A stretch of DNA of 64,000 nucleotides from Limnomonas spitsbergensis (taxonomy: Eukaryota > Chlorophyta > Chlorophyceae > Chlamydomonadales), in the NCBI GenBank assembly GCA_037349105.1, contig JAYJMM010000080.1:1528006-1592005 (forward strand), written 5' to 3'. Below the pieces are notes generated by a model that made no database searches, had not been told where the DNA came from, and was given only the letters and a program-made list of their open reading frames with translations. Position numbers and translations under genes: made by a program. Of the stretch, positions 40,862 to 52,062 are shown piece after piece (the stretch's first letter is position 1; every line of letters starts with the position of its first letter).

Positions 40862-43029
40862 AATCCAATCGAGAGGGATGGAGTGAAAGCGAATAGAGAG
40901 GGAGAAGGAGAAGAGTATGGTTCAGAGGGGGAGTTGGGCTTTAAACGATGAGTGAGACGAGGAGAGATGGGCGAGAAGAAGAGTGGATCTGCTCTGAAAG
41001 GTCCGTACATCAGGCTTGGGAGAGGGGTCAAAGTGACGCCCATCAAGAGAGGAAAGAGAACCAGAGCCATTGATATGAGACTGCCTGTGAAGGTCTGTTC
41101 GAGAGTTTCAACCGGTTTCCTCATATTTGCATGTTTCAAGGAGAGTGACTGACGTCCAATGCAGCTCTAATACTTTTAGTCAGGGACTTCCAGTGTTTTG
41201 ACAGTGGTACGAGGAATCATCTTTCAGGGGCGATGCCAGGCAAAAAGGGTCCAAGGAAAAGGAAAACGGTAAATTATTTTGGGGATACCTCCACTTCCAG
41301 TCAGTGTTTTGACAATATAATTATTGGTGTGAAGAAGATTATTAGGGAAGGGAACAGGGAAGGGAAACAAATTATTTAAGGAAAGGGGATTATTATTGAA
41401 GGGGTAGGCCTTTTACTAAAAGGTCGGAATAATTGGATCGCTTATGAGTCAACAGCTTGATTGTTACCTCAGTTCTCCATGTTTATTTTGCTGCACAAGG
41501 CTGAGCTCTGTTGACCTTACGGTTCAGCTCTGATGATGTCAGTGTACAAATCTGATGAAGTCCAGATTTTGCCTCGGATGATGTCTGGCTTGAAATGCAA
41601 TCTTATGGAATCTGCTTCGGCCGGCTTGGTATATTAGAAAAAGTGAAATACCGGTACCAGCTGTCTGGCATGTACCAGACTAAGAGAGGAATGTACCGGT
41701 GCTATAAATAAGAGTACGCATTTTTGATGCAGTTATCCATCAGGATGCACTCTTATAACTTATATTACCGGGGAAAACACCGGATGGGGTTTGTTAGCTG
41801 CTCAAATCAAGAGCGATGGCAACAAGCTGTCAAACCTGTGGAAATAAATCACAATACTGGTAACAACATTACTGTTGTACCGACGTCTTAAAATTTCCCA
41901 TTGCGTGATACCAGTACTTAAACTAACATGCCATTGCGCGCCAGATGCGCTTCTACGTAGACAGAGCTCAGCTTCATTGGAGGGAAATGCGCCAACAGCG
42001 GTCCATGAACCAGCAGAGGGGCCTGTGCTAAAAAGCCAGCAGAGGGACATGGGCCAAGAAATGGGCATGACTGCTGAAAGGGACCTGTACCTGTCTACCT
42101 GAGCAACTTATACCCACCTTGAATGCGTCAGAATGTCAGATTAAGGCTGGTACATACTCGAAGAGGTACGTGAGTGCCGCACCATGTAGCATGTATCATT
42201 TACTAGGATTAGACCCCTCATGATCCTCTACCTCCTGCAGTTTGATTGATACATTTAGCTTGACTGGGTTCTGGGGGTGCAGGGGGGGTCGGGGTGGTTG
42301 TCAGACGCCGGGGTATTTTTTGAGGATGGGGGTTATGACTTTTATTTTGCCGCCCCCCTTTAATATGAAACGTTATGGAAGTTCTAAATGTGGGCTTTGA
42401 TGCGAGCTTTGATGCAGTAAAAATGCTAATGACATACCGTAACACCTCTGGGCCAACATTCAGGTGTGGTTGAAAGATCTGAGCACTTGAGTGTTAACTC
42501 AGATCTAGGTATCACGAGAGTCGTGTACTGTCAATGTGTGTTAATGACGTTACACATCTGGGCCCTGCTTAGTTAAATAAAGCTCGGCCACGTCAGCAAA
42601 CAAAAAGTCAGCTTGGAAATTCTAGGGAGAAGGCAAAGGGGGTAAGAAATTAAATCAAGTCGACTTTCCAAAGAACAAGAACAACAACAAGAAAGAAAGC
42701 TACGAACAGGTCAGGCAAACCCAGTCAAAGGTTACTGTCTCTGGGCGAACCGTATCCCCTTCCCCTGAAGAGATTAGCCTTCAAAACCTTAACGACAAGT
42801 CCCACAATAGCCAGGGCCTGCCACACCTGCCTGCGGGCAGGGAAAGATGTGATGTGCCGGAGGGTATTTTGGGGGTCACACCGCGCATGTGGTCCCTCCC
42901 CGGGCTGTTCCTCCTGACTTGCCTAGTTGGGAGTGGTCAGTGTGGAAGAAATTCACACTAGTGGCACTCAGATCCGAGAGCGCCGCGTCGCAGCTTGACT
43001 CACTATCCATTGACGCTCTGAGCTTCTGA
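40862..43029. other. Intergenic region between the J-domain and TPR genes
   Basis: No exon was supported. A loose repeat of CTGATGATGTC/GATGAAGTCC occurs at 41530-41590. CCGGTAC words recur at 41650-41700. The last ~70 bp before 43030 should hold the TPR gene start region, but no TATA box is evident. Confidence 0.4.
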
Positions 43030-46000
43030 ATGGCCACCCCTGCCGTGGACGATGCCGTGTCCTTGAAAACGCAGGCGAACGCGGAGTTCGCACAGGAGAA
43101 CTACTTAAAGGCTGCAGGTCGGGTTTCAGATCTAAAGCTGCAATTTGAATTCTCTATCGTTGTAGAAGAATCAGATTTAATTCGTCGTGGGGATGGGGAA
43201 ACAGCGCATCCCTGGATTAAGAGCACCTGCAGTTTTTGAATGTCGCCATCATCCTTCCGCATATCCGCAGCTTTGTACACGAAAGCGATCAAGTTGGACC
43301 CTACGAATGCGGTCTTGTTCAGCAACAGATCCGCGGCGCTGCTGAAGCTCAAAAAGGTCACCAAGGCCTTAGAGGATGCGGAAGAGTGCATCCGATCGAA
43401 GCCGGACTGGGAGAAAGGCTACTTCAGGAAAGCGGCAGTGCTAGAGGAGATGCAAAACTTTGCAGAGGTGCGAATGGGGAGAGTTTGAGAAGTGCAGCAT
43501 GGGTGCATGGGATACAGGACATGGACCCTGTAGTAGCTGGCAGCAAAGATATTATCGAGAACTGGACCTACAGCCTGAATGCATGGGGTCATGGCTGTTG
43601 CGGTACATCAGGCCTATGTTGAAGCACCAAGTGCTGATGCTCCTCCCATGGTAAGCTCAAACATGGCTTGCTTTCAAAGCACTGATTCCTGTCTGACATA
43701 GCAGTGCTTGTAATTAAGCCATGTTTGAGCTTGCAAAGCAAGCAGCGTCAATATGAGGGGCTTCAACACATGCCTGATGTACCGCAATACGCATGAGGGG
43801 GGGCATGCGGGTGCATGGCATCTGACCATATCCGTCCTCACCAACGCCCACTCTTATTCGCCCCATGATCAGGCTCTAGAGGTCTACCAGCTAGCGCAGA
43901 GCAAGAACCCAGGCAGCAAGGACCTAGTTCCGAAGATCCGCGGCCTGCAGAAGCTGGTCCAAGGGAAGAAGGGCGGCAAGGCAAGATCGTGAGCTCCCGG
44001 GCTCTTTCCGCCTGCGTGCAGAGGGGGGCAGGAAGGACTCAATTGAATGCCCCTCCTTTCACAGCCCGGTGGATGCTGTGTCTACGACCCTCTGTCCTTG
44101 CTAGCGATAGCAGTGGCAGTATGCTGCTGCGCGCACGTGGCGAGATTTGTGTGCGTCGCTGCCGCACTATTGCTTCTCATCTGTTCGCATGTGGCCGCCC
44201 TTGGCCTCTCTGCTGCATGGGGCAGAGGCGCCGTCCAGGAGTAGTCGTGTCCCATGCGCCCATGCGCCTCACTCTCATGTGCGGTTGCTCTCGTGGGCGC
44301 AGTAGGCAGCGAGGAGCGCTCGCTGCGTCGAGATGATAGTCCGCTTTGTTGTCGTTGGTGCTGCTATGTCGCGATGCTGACCTTGGTTCAAGCTGCGCCG
44401 CGGCCCTGGGCTCCACCTGGTGCCCCATATGGGTGAACGCGCAGCGCTGCGCCCCAATACTCCGCCTGACGCCCCTTGATGTTTTTTGGTCGGAGCACGT
44501 GGATGTCTCTGGATCCCAGGGCATGTATTTCCCTTTCCTGATTGTCGATGCTGCGCGTGTGAGCGTGTTGTGGATGCTGAGCGTGCGAGCTTGTGCACAT
44601 GTTTGCTTGTGCACGTTTTTGGTTACCTTCCCAGGGCCTGGAATCCGGGATGCTGTACCTGCATATTGATGCAACTTTTGCATTGGGCGGGACCTGACCC
44701 GAGTGGTCAGCAGAAGGCAGGCGTTTGGACAAACACGTACCTGCCTTCTCCGTGTCTGGATGCTGCGCGCACCTGTTGCGTTTGGCGGGACCTTATCTTA
44801 CCATGCTCTGAGTTCGGTGGTGCAGGCTCGTGGCCCGCACATGGCGAGATTGGGACAGACATATGATCATAAAGATGCCGTACGATGTACCTAATGTCAT
44901 GCTGATCAGAGATCTCTGATACTGATGTTGTTTGTACGGTTTGCTTCACTATTACCTCGGGTCTATGTAATAAGCAAGCCTCGGTCGCATGCCTGTGTGA
45001 GGGAGACTCCCAAGTATACACTTTCATGGCTCCGATCCTATGGGTTCTGTCCGTAAGGGACCCAAGAGTCTTCTGGAGGGCCAGGCTTAGGGTTTAGGGT
45101 TTGGGGTTCAATTCAAATGTAACCCTGAACCCTAAACCCTAAACCTTGGGCCCTTTTGTAGGACGGACCGCCCGCACCGCCGGCGCAGAAGCCCGCAGCA
45201 CCGAAGACTGCAGCTCCGAAGCCTGCCGCCGCGGCTGTGGTGCACCTTGCTGAGGAGGCGGTGTCTCCCGCTCCACCCAAGGATCAGCAGACCTTCAGAA
45301 TTCCCATGGAGGACCTCGGCAGCGCTGAGGTGAGACTGTCACTTTAGGGGTTTGGGAATTATCAGTGATGGTTGTTATTCCAAGGTGTTCCTCTGACTTC
45401 GGGTTCAGGGTTATGGACGTATGGTTGGCAGTGCTGAGGTGAGCCTTTAACTTGAGGTTTTCAGGTTCAGGTGTTTTGGATGTATGGGTTCTGGTTGGTA
45501 ACCCCCAGGTGTGCCTCTGACTTCAGGTTTGCAGGGCTAGGGCTATGGTTTTTGATTGGTAGCCCCGGGATGCCCCACTTACTTCGGGTTTTCAGGTTCA
45601 AGGGTTTGGGAAATATCAGTTATGGTTGGTAGACCCCAGGTGCGCCTCTGACCTCTGGTTCGTGGGGTCATTGGCTAGCTGTGGCAAGGTGAGCCAGCTT
45701 GATCAAAGAAATAAGGAAAGCTACGCCCTATCAGGGCGTGTAGGTTACGGAAACAGCGCAGCTTGGCGCCGTGGCCACATCCGCGCCGTTACCATGATCA
45801 CTGCCATTCCGGTATGTTTCGGTAGGATCCCTTACGTTTGGGCTTTCAGCATTTGTAGGCATGTCATGCTGGCCAGTGTTGAAGGTGTGTACGGCGTCGC
45901 TCTTGGTGTTGCTTAGAGGGTGACGTGCATGACGATGGCCAAGATGATGGCTTCAAGTCTTGTATGTGGTGCAAGTTCCAACTTTCAGTATGTCACTGTT

Positions 46001-49000
46001 TCAGATTCCCAGTTGCAATGGTCAGTCCATGGTGATGGTGGGCCATTGGTGGGCCATTCGGCCACCCCTCAACCCCCCCTCACCTCTCCCGCTTCCCCCC
46101 CGTACACTCTTGCCACCACCTTGTTTCCTCCTATACTCCGTGTCGCTGTGAGGGTGGCATGCACAGCGATGGACAAGATGAAAGACACAGGACTGAAGGA
46201 GGGATACGTTTCAGATTTCGAGTCGTTCTCAGCGTTTCTGATTTCCAAGCACTCTGTCAGTCGATGGTGACATTATCGGCCATTGATCCAGGCTTTTGCC
46301 GGTGTCCATCCTCAGGCCTACAACCTACTACACGATCAATTTTCTGAAACCCGAAAATATCAACCTTTAGAGTATGTCTGCAGTACATCCTCACCTTGTG
46401 TGTCGGGGGAAATGTCAAAATCTGGCCTTTGGCCATCAGCCGGCCTCAAATCAGAAAATGGGCCGTTGACCCGAGCGTTGACCAGCAGTTAAACCTAAAA
46501 ACGAATTTCATGTAAATGCCTCAGGCTCGAGTCTCTCAATATTCCCATTCTCTCTAGTCCCTCGTACGAACTTGCATTGGGAGGAAAAGGTCCACACTGG
46601 CCATGGCTTGTTTTGGTGATTTTAGATTTTTTGTCTCGGTATCAAAATCTAAAGAAGCCCAGCGATCTGGCACAAAACAAAGTCCAACGTCCAAGATAAG
46701 AGACGTGCTTGGAATTGTCCTTGGCACTGTTCCAACTTGTGGTTGATTGGAAGGCTTTGATGCCTCAGCACCTTTCCACCGGTCCTATCATAGAAGGTAG
46801 GAAAGCCGTGAGGGTTAGATCCAGACAAAGGCCAGGGCTCAGAAGATGAATTGATAGGATGCAGCACCTGTTTAACCTGGAGATGATCTAGATTTTTTGC
46901 AGATCTGGCCCTTAAGCTTCCTATGATGATACGTGTCATGTGCCCGTCTCAATTAAAGCCTGGTGCTGTCTCAATAAAATCCTGGTGCTGGCTGTTCAGG
47001 TGACTGCTTTTGTCAAGACCTACATTGAGAACCTGGTGGCGGAGGTCCAGGAGGGCGGAGCGGACACGTCGGCAGTACTGCACTTCCTTCCAGGTCAGAA
47101 GCAGCCCTTGGGCCTTTGGCACTGGCACTGGCACTGGCAATGCCCTAGCAATGCCCTAGCTCTGCACCGGCACTGGCAATGCCCTAGCAGCCCTTGGGGC
47201 TCAAAGGCACTGGCAATGATACGGAGGATGAGGTGGACGTTTCTAGTCAGTGCTTGCTTCCAGGTCAGTCACAGCCCTTGGGCCACAAAGGTATCGACAT
47301 ACATGAGGTGGAGGAGGTGGACATCTTGTAGTAAGTGCTTGCTTTCAGGTCAGAAGCAGCCCTAAGGACTCAAAGGCATCGACATACATGAGGTGGAGGA
47401 GGTGGACATCTTGTAGTAAGTGCTTGCTTTCAGGTCAGAAGCAGCCCTAAGGCCTCAAAGGCATCGACATACATGAGGTGGAGGAGGTGGACATCTTGTA
47501 GTAAGTGCTTGCTTCCAGGTCAGAAGCAGCCCTAAGGCCTCAAAGGCACTGGCAATGATACAGGGGATGAGGTGGACGTTTCTAGTCAGTGCTTGCTTCC
47601 AGGTCAGACCCAGCCCTTGCGTCTTAAAGGCAGTGTCAGAGATAAGGTGGAGGTGGACATATTGTAGTGAGTGCTTGCTTCCAGGTCAAACGCATGGCTT
47701 GGAGGGTGCACAAGGCTTGGAGATAGGGTGGGCATCCTGCTTGTCCTTCACTCCCCCTTTTTGAGATTATGTCCCTGGCGATGTTCACTGTGAGTCCATC
47801 ACCTCAACCATGTACCCAAAACTCTAACTGAATGTACTGCGAGTCCTCAAGCCCTGAACCCTCAACTAGGCTGTATGTCCTGTAAGTCCTTTTACCCTAG
47901 ACCCAGTGTTCTGAGAAGTCTTATGTGTTCATTAAGCTGTAATAGATGCCATGCATGCCTTAGACCCATGTTTCCTCTTCACCCCCCCCCCATGGGTTTG
48001 TTTAGGGTCTTAAGGTCTTAACATTAAAACCTTTTGTGAAGCTGTGATATATGCCATGCATGCCAAAGCCCCAAGCCTTCCTCTTGATGCCCCATGGGCT
48101 ATCAGGGTCAAGGGTTGTACCCCTAAACCCTTTTATTAACCTGCCATAGGTGTCATGCATTCCAAAGCCCCATGCTTTTCTGTTAATGCCCTTTGGACTG
48201 GTTCAGGGTCGGAAGGTCTTAACCATCAAACCGTTCGTTAAGCTGAACTTCATTATAGCGCTAAATACCATGCATGAAAAAACGCCATGCTCTTCGCTTG
48301 ACGCCCAACATGGAAATTCCGAACATTGGATCGGAAATCAGGAGAGCAAAAGAACGCTATGCCCCACAAGGGCGTGTCAGAGTTTGTAACACGGTGTGTG
48401 GGGTGGGCCGATGCAACGTCTGTGATGTTCAATACCTATGATCTGGAGTGCCCAAAGCTAGCAGGGTGCTAGCTTTGGGAATAGTGCTGTGCAATTATAC
48501 TGTAATTTATCAATTGAGTGAGTTATATGCCCTCTGCTCAATTCGGCATTCTGATCCACCCTGCTGATCCCCGCTAGTCTCTGCATTTCTCCCCAACTTG
48601 ATTTTTTACACAAATATCCCCAAATGCGGTTGACACAAATCGAGCATGCTGACCAGACACCCCTGCCATTGATATAACACAAGGCCTGCACATGCCCCAA
48701 GTCCCAAGTCTCGCGTCATCTCCCTGGATCCTCCTCAACCCTCAATAACGTCACGCAGGGACCACTGACAAATCGTTTGAGGAGGAGGAGACGCACGTCC
48801 GCGGCGCTGCGGCCTTCGACAGCCCAGACACACTAGGAGGTGAGGGGCATGGCGGTACACCACTAGCCCACCACTAGCCCACCACCAGCCCGGACACACA
48901 AGGAGGTGAGGGGCATGGTGGTATACCACTAGCCCGCCACTAGCTCACCACCAGCCCACCACCAGCCCGGACACACTAGGAGGTGCAGGGCGGGGAGGCA

Positions 49001-52000
49001 CACCACTAGCCCACCACCAGCCCACCACCAGCCCGGACGCACTAGGAGGTGCGGAGCAGGGAGGCACACCAGGGTGGGTGGGGCACAGATGCTGTGATGC
49101 ACAGGGGGATTGATGCACGCTAGGTGTGAGGGGTATTGATGGGCATATTTGAATACAATGCACATGGATTGTTGACTACCCCAACACACTAGGAGGTTCA
49201 TGAAACCAGTGCGTTGGTGTAGTCAAAATACACCTTAAAACCTCCTCCCCTAAGAGCTGAGGACTGTACTGGCAGGCTGTCGAGTTGCTTTCAAGAAAGG
49301 GCCCTCCCCTCCTACCTCCTGTGCTGCAGGCTATTCAGTTCCCTTCATCACGAAAGACCCCCACCCCTCATCACTGTCGATGTAGGCCTTGTGGCCTTAC
49401 TTTTGCAGTAACAACAACGCATGCCCCCTGTTGTTCAGTACCCTTGACAGACATACATAATGCACCTCCCCCCCCCTTACAAGCACACTTACCGCAGGTT
49501 TCATTGAGTGCTTGCTCTCTTGCAGGGAGCTGTTCATAAAAGGCACACCCTCTCCCCCGTCACCCGTGCATGCAGGCCTTGTGGCCTTACTTTTGCAGTC
49601 ACAACAATGCATGCCCTCTTCTGTTCAGTTCCCTTGACAGAAATACAGGATGCACCTCGCTCCCACACACACAAAAGCACACTTAGCGCACACCTTCTCG
49701 AATGCTTGCCGTCCTGCAGGGAGCTGTTTATGAAAGGCACCTCACACCTCTCCCTTCCCCATCACCTGCGCGTGCAGACCTGGAGGAGAACATGTGCAGC
49801 AACAACAACAACGCATGATTCTTGTTGTTCAGCCAGTTCCCTTGACAGCAGGCACCTCCTCCCCCCCACACACACATCACCTGTGCATGCAGGCCATGAG
49901 GAGTAAATGTGCAGCAACAGCAACACATGCTTCATGTTCTTCAGCCAGTCCCCTTGATGAAATACACCTTCCCGTGACCTGTACCCGCAGGGTTTGTGGA
50001 GTACCTGCAGTCATGTGGGGAGCGGTTCAGGGCCCAGGCGGTGCTGCTGATAGCACCCAAAAGCGCGGTGGCATTCCCACAGGTGAGGAGCCAGCTGCCC
50101 CACTCGGTTGTCATGCTGACTCATCAGTCCCCGTGCTTTCTGTGTCTAGTTTCGGCTCAGCCCCTGTGCTGGCTGGGTCTTTGTGTGCACTCATCAGCCC
50201 ATGTGCTGACTCGTCAGGCGCTGTGCTGACCAAGCCTTTGTACTGACGCGTCAGCCCATGTGCTGACTCAGCCCTTGTGCCCTGTGTCAGGCATTTCAAA
50301 GGAATCTTAAAATAGAAATCGGGATGCTGAGAATTGATGGCTGGTCTGCCTCTGACACATTGACGCAGAATCCCTACTTTGTTGGCCATCCGTTGCGTGG
50401 GTAATACAAGCATGCCTTCAAGGCTTACCCAGGGGACAGCTAGTGGCGGTGACATAAGTGGCAGTGGGTTGGGTTGAATAGGCAAGCTTGACATCAGAGG
50501 CTTCATATTGATCTCATATTTCAAAAACCATTTGGGCTTTCTCAATACTGTAGAACGCCTTGAGGTCCGCGCATCCCCCCCAAAAAATAATTTATTTTTT
50601 CGTCGCGCTGCCATAAAGAATTAAAAAAAAAGCTGCGCAGCGGCGAAATTTAATCTAATTTAACGCCGCGCAGCAGGTAATTTAATTTGACACCGCGCAT
50701 CACTGAAAATAAATTAATTTCCGTCCGCGCAGCACTTTAAGCCAGTACTGTAAAACTCGGTGATCACCCTCGTTTAATGCTAGCAAGGATGGTACACGGT
50801 CAGCAATACTCAGCATAGTCGTCCTCCTCCTCCTCCGCCGGTTCCTGGCCTCAGGAAACGTGTGGCTGGTGGGGCCCCGAAACGTCAGCAGTCGTCAGCA
50901 CCCATCTCTGCTTCCAGGATCAAGCTTCGCTACGGGGACTGGCGTAAGGATCACTGGACGGATGTCAAATCAAACAGTCGCGCGCGAGTGCGCGTTTTTT
51001 TATATATATGCTGTTTTTAAATCATAGCGCGCACCCCCACAATAGTTGTTGGGGCACCTGACTGACACTCCGCGCATCGGCGATTCTTGAATAATTATTA
51101 GCGCGCACCCATGTTCGCGCACCCAATAATCAATTTATTCTGAGCGAAGTCTCTGGCGTTTTACGGTACTTCCACAAATTATACAAGACTTGGCGCTTAA
51201 AACCTGAACCGTGGAAAAGAAATTGTGGGTTTCTCAGCCGCGTTTTAAAATGTGGTTGGGGAATCTGGCACACTTGAGATTACAGCAGAGATAACAGGCT
51301 TGAGGTCAGAGAGCTGGTCATTATGCCTTAAGAAGATTGACAAACCTCAACCCTGAGCCCCTAAGAAGCCCTGAGGAACCCCTGAGAGACCCCTGAGTGA
51401 CCCCTTAGAGACCCATCTGAGAAACCCCCTGAGAGAACCCCCTGTGGAACGCCCCCTGAGAACCTCCCCCTGAGAAACCCCCCTGAGAGAACCCCCTGTG
51501 GAACGCCCCCTGAGAACCTCCCCCTGAGAAACCCCCCTGAGAGAATTCCCTGTGGAACGCCCCCTGAGAACCTCCCCCTGAGAAACCCCCCTGAGAGGCC
51601 CCCCTGAGAAACCCCTAGCACTGAACCCTGACAAACCCCTGCCACAGTCACTCCATTCGGTCGTATAGGGTTTCAAATTTGAAGCTTAAACCCTTACTCC
51701 AAACCCCTATTGCAATGCAAGTGTCGGGTTGAATCCCTTAACCCAACGGACATACAGCAAGCATGGTTGGAAAGGCATTAAGGAGGACTGGTTCCTCATC
51801 CAACTCGCAATTAGGGCTTAGTGTCTTTAACCCTTCCAAGTCAACTGATCGTTTGAACCCCTGGACCCTATAGACTTGGAACAAGCCCGGTTGGAAGGGC
51901 GGCAAGGACGACGGTTATCTCATCCAGTTGGAGGCGCGCGTCAAGGGAAAGGCGGTCAAGAGCATGTGGTTTGCGCCGTGCGACAGGGCGTTGCGTTCCA

Positions 52001-52062
52001 TCTCATCGCCGCTGTCGCTGGACCCTGAGGTCTTTGGGTTGTTGCCTCCCTTGTTGCGGTGA
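43030..52062 (+). CDS. TPR co-chaperone-type protein (plant TPR3-like)
   Basis: Eight exons: 43030-43117, 43271-43467, 43873-43980, 45162-45329, 47000-47093, 48759-48839, 49991-50082, 51874-52062; 1017 nt, 338 residues, phases consistent. Residues ~1-110 are three TPR units (VSLKTQANAEFAQENYLKAA, LYTKAIKLDPTNAVLFSNRS, ALEDAEECIRSKPDWEKGYF), the type that clamps Hsp70/Hsp90 C-termini. A Pro/Ala/Lys linker (PPAPPAQKPAAPK) follows, then a conserved C-terminal region with VTAFVKTYIENLVAEVQ, AFDSPDTLGG, AVLLIAPKSAVAFPQ and GYLIQLEARV...MWFAP. This order resembles Arabidopsis TPR3 (At1g04190) as I recall it. Exon 3 ends at a GC donor (AAG|GCAAGA); without that intron the frame would stop at 43992. 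Function beyond chaperone binding is inferred. Confidence 0.88.
43648..43737. repeat. Inverted repeat in TPR gene intron 2
   Basis: TAAGCTCAAACATGGCTTG (about 43651-43669) is inverted as TTAAGCCATGTTTGAGCTTGC (split: TTAAGCCATGTT, TGAGCTTGC; about 43717-43735), leaving a ~48-nt loop. It could form a hairpin in the pre-mRNA. Confidence 0.7.
45329..45660 (+). repeat. ~75-bp copies of TPR gene exon 4 end and donor
   Basis: The real donor is GGCAGCGCTGAG|GTGAGACTG (45330). Copies: about 45427 (TTGGCAGTGCTGAG|GTGAGCC), 45497 (GGTAACCCCCAG|GTGTGCC), 45560 (GGTAGCCCCGGGATGCCCC) and 45630 (GGTAGACCCCAG|GTGCGCC), separated by TTCAGGTTCAGGG-type text. Confidence 0.75.
45706..45800 (+). mobile_element. 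Short interspersed family F3 copy with hairpin head
   Basis: GGAAAGCTACGCCCTATCAGGGCGTG followed by GGAAACAGCGCAGC and CCACATCCGCGCCG. (The head contains the palindrome ACGCCCT-ATC-AGGGCGT.) A second long copy is at about 60785-60872, and heads alone at about 48345-48385 and 63668-63700. Classification unknown. Confidence 0.45.
47085..47700 (+). repeat. ~85-bp array of TPR gene exon 5 end and donor (7 copies)
   Basis: The real exon end is CACTTCCTTCCAG|GTCAGAAGCAGCCC (GT at 47094). TGCTTGCTTYCAG|GTCAG recurs with GT at 47264, 47349, 47434, 47519, 47603 and 47685. Units also carry GAGGTGGAGGAGGTGGAC. Units are 80-95% identical to each other. Confidence 0.9.
48825..49200 (+). repeat. Copies of TPR gene exon 6 end and donor
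   Basis: The real end is CAGCCCAGACACACTAGGAG|GTGAGGGGC (GT at 48840). Copies: 48889-48915 (CAGCCCGGACACACAAGGAG|GTGAGG), 48962-48990 (CCCGGACACACTAGGAG|GTGCAG), 49030-49055 (CCCGGACGCACTAGGAG|GTGCGG) and 49180-49200 (CAACACACTAGGAG|GTTCAT), with ACCACTAGCCCACCACCAG between. Confidence 0.9.
49265..49990 (+). repeat. ~190-bp repeats including decayed copies of TPR gene exon 7 start
   Basis: The real junction is CCCGCAG|GGTTTGTGGAGTACCTGC, later GGGGAGCGGTTCAGG. Copies near 49497-49545 (CCGCAGGTTTCATTGAGTGC, GCAGGGAGCTGTTCATAAAAG) and 49695-49740 (TCGAATGCTTGCCGTCC, GCAGGGAGCTGTTTATGAAAG). Units share GGCCTTGTGGCCTTAC, AACAACAACGCATG and CCCTTGACAGA words. Confidence 0.6.
50548..51166. mobile_element. 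TIR DNA transposon-like element T2, non-autonomous
   Basis: Ends: left CTGTAGAACGCCTTGAGGTC, right reversed CCGTAAAACGCCAGAGACTT, flanked by TA at 50546-50547 and 51167-51168. Internal parts (CGTCAGCAGTCGTCAGCACC, TCCAGGATCAAGCTTCGC, GGGGACTGGCGTAAGGATC) match T1 at 12575-13439 in reverse orientation. T2 lacks T1's tRNA-like insert. It has no transposase and sits in TPR gene intron 7. Confidence 0.8.
51355..51610. repeat. Degenerate CCCCTGAGAGAACCCCCTGTGG tandem repeats
   Basis: A 60-63-bp higher unit (GAGAACCCCCTGTGGAACG, CCCCCTGAGAACCTCC, CCCTGAGAAACCCCCC) is present three times, built on CCCCTGAGAR sub-repeats. Lies in TPR gene intron 7. Confidence 0.85.
51745..51815 (+). repeat. Decayed copy of TPR gene exon 8 start
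   Basis: The real exon start reads AACAAGCCCGGTTGGAAGGG, CGGCAAGGACGACGG, CTCATCCAGTTGGAGGC. The copy about 120 bp upstream reads CAGCAAGCATGGTTGGAAAGG, CATTAAGGAGGACTGG, CTCATCCAACTCGC after CATACAG. It is about 70% alike and out of use. Confidence 0.75.

Noticed and set aside
43981..43992. Stop codon at 43990-43992 as the end of the TPR gene
   Set aside because: A GC donor just before it joins in phase to exons encoding the TPR3-type C-terminal region.
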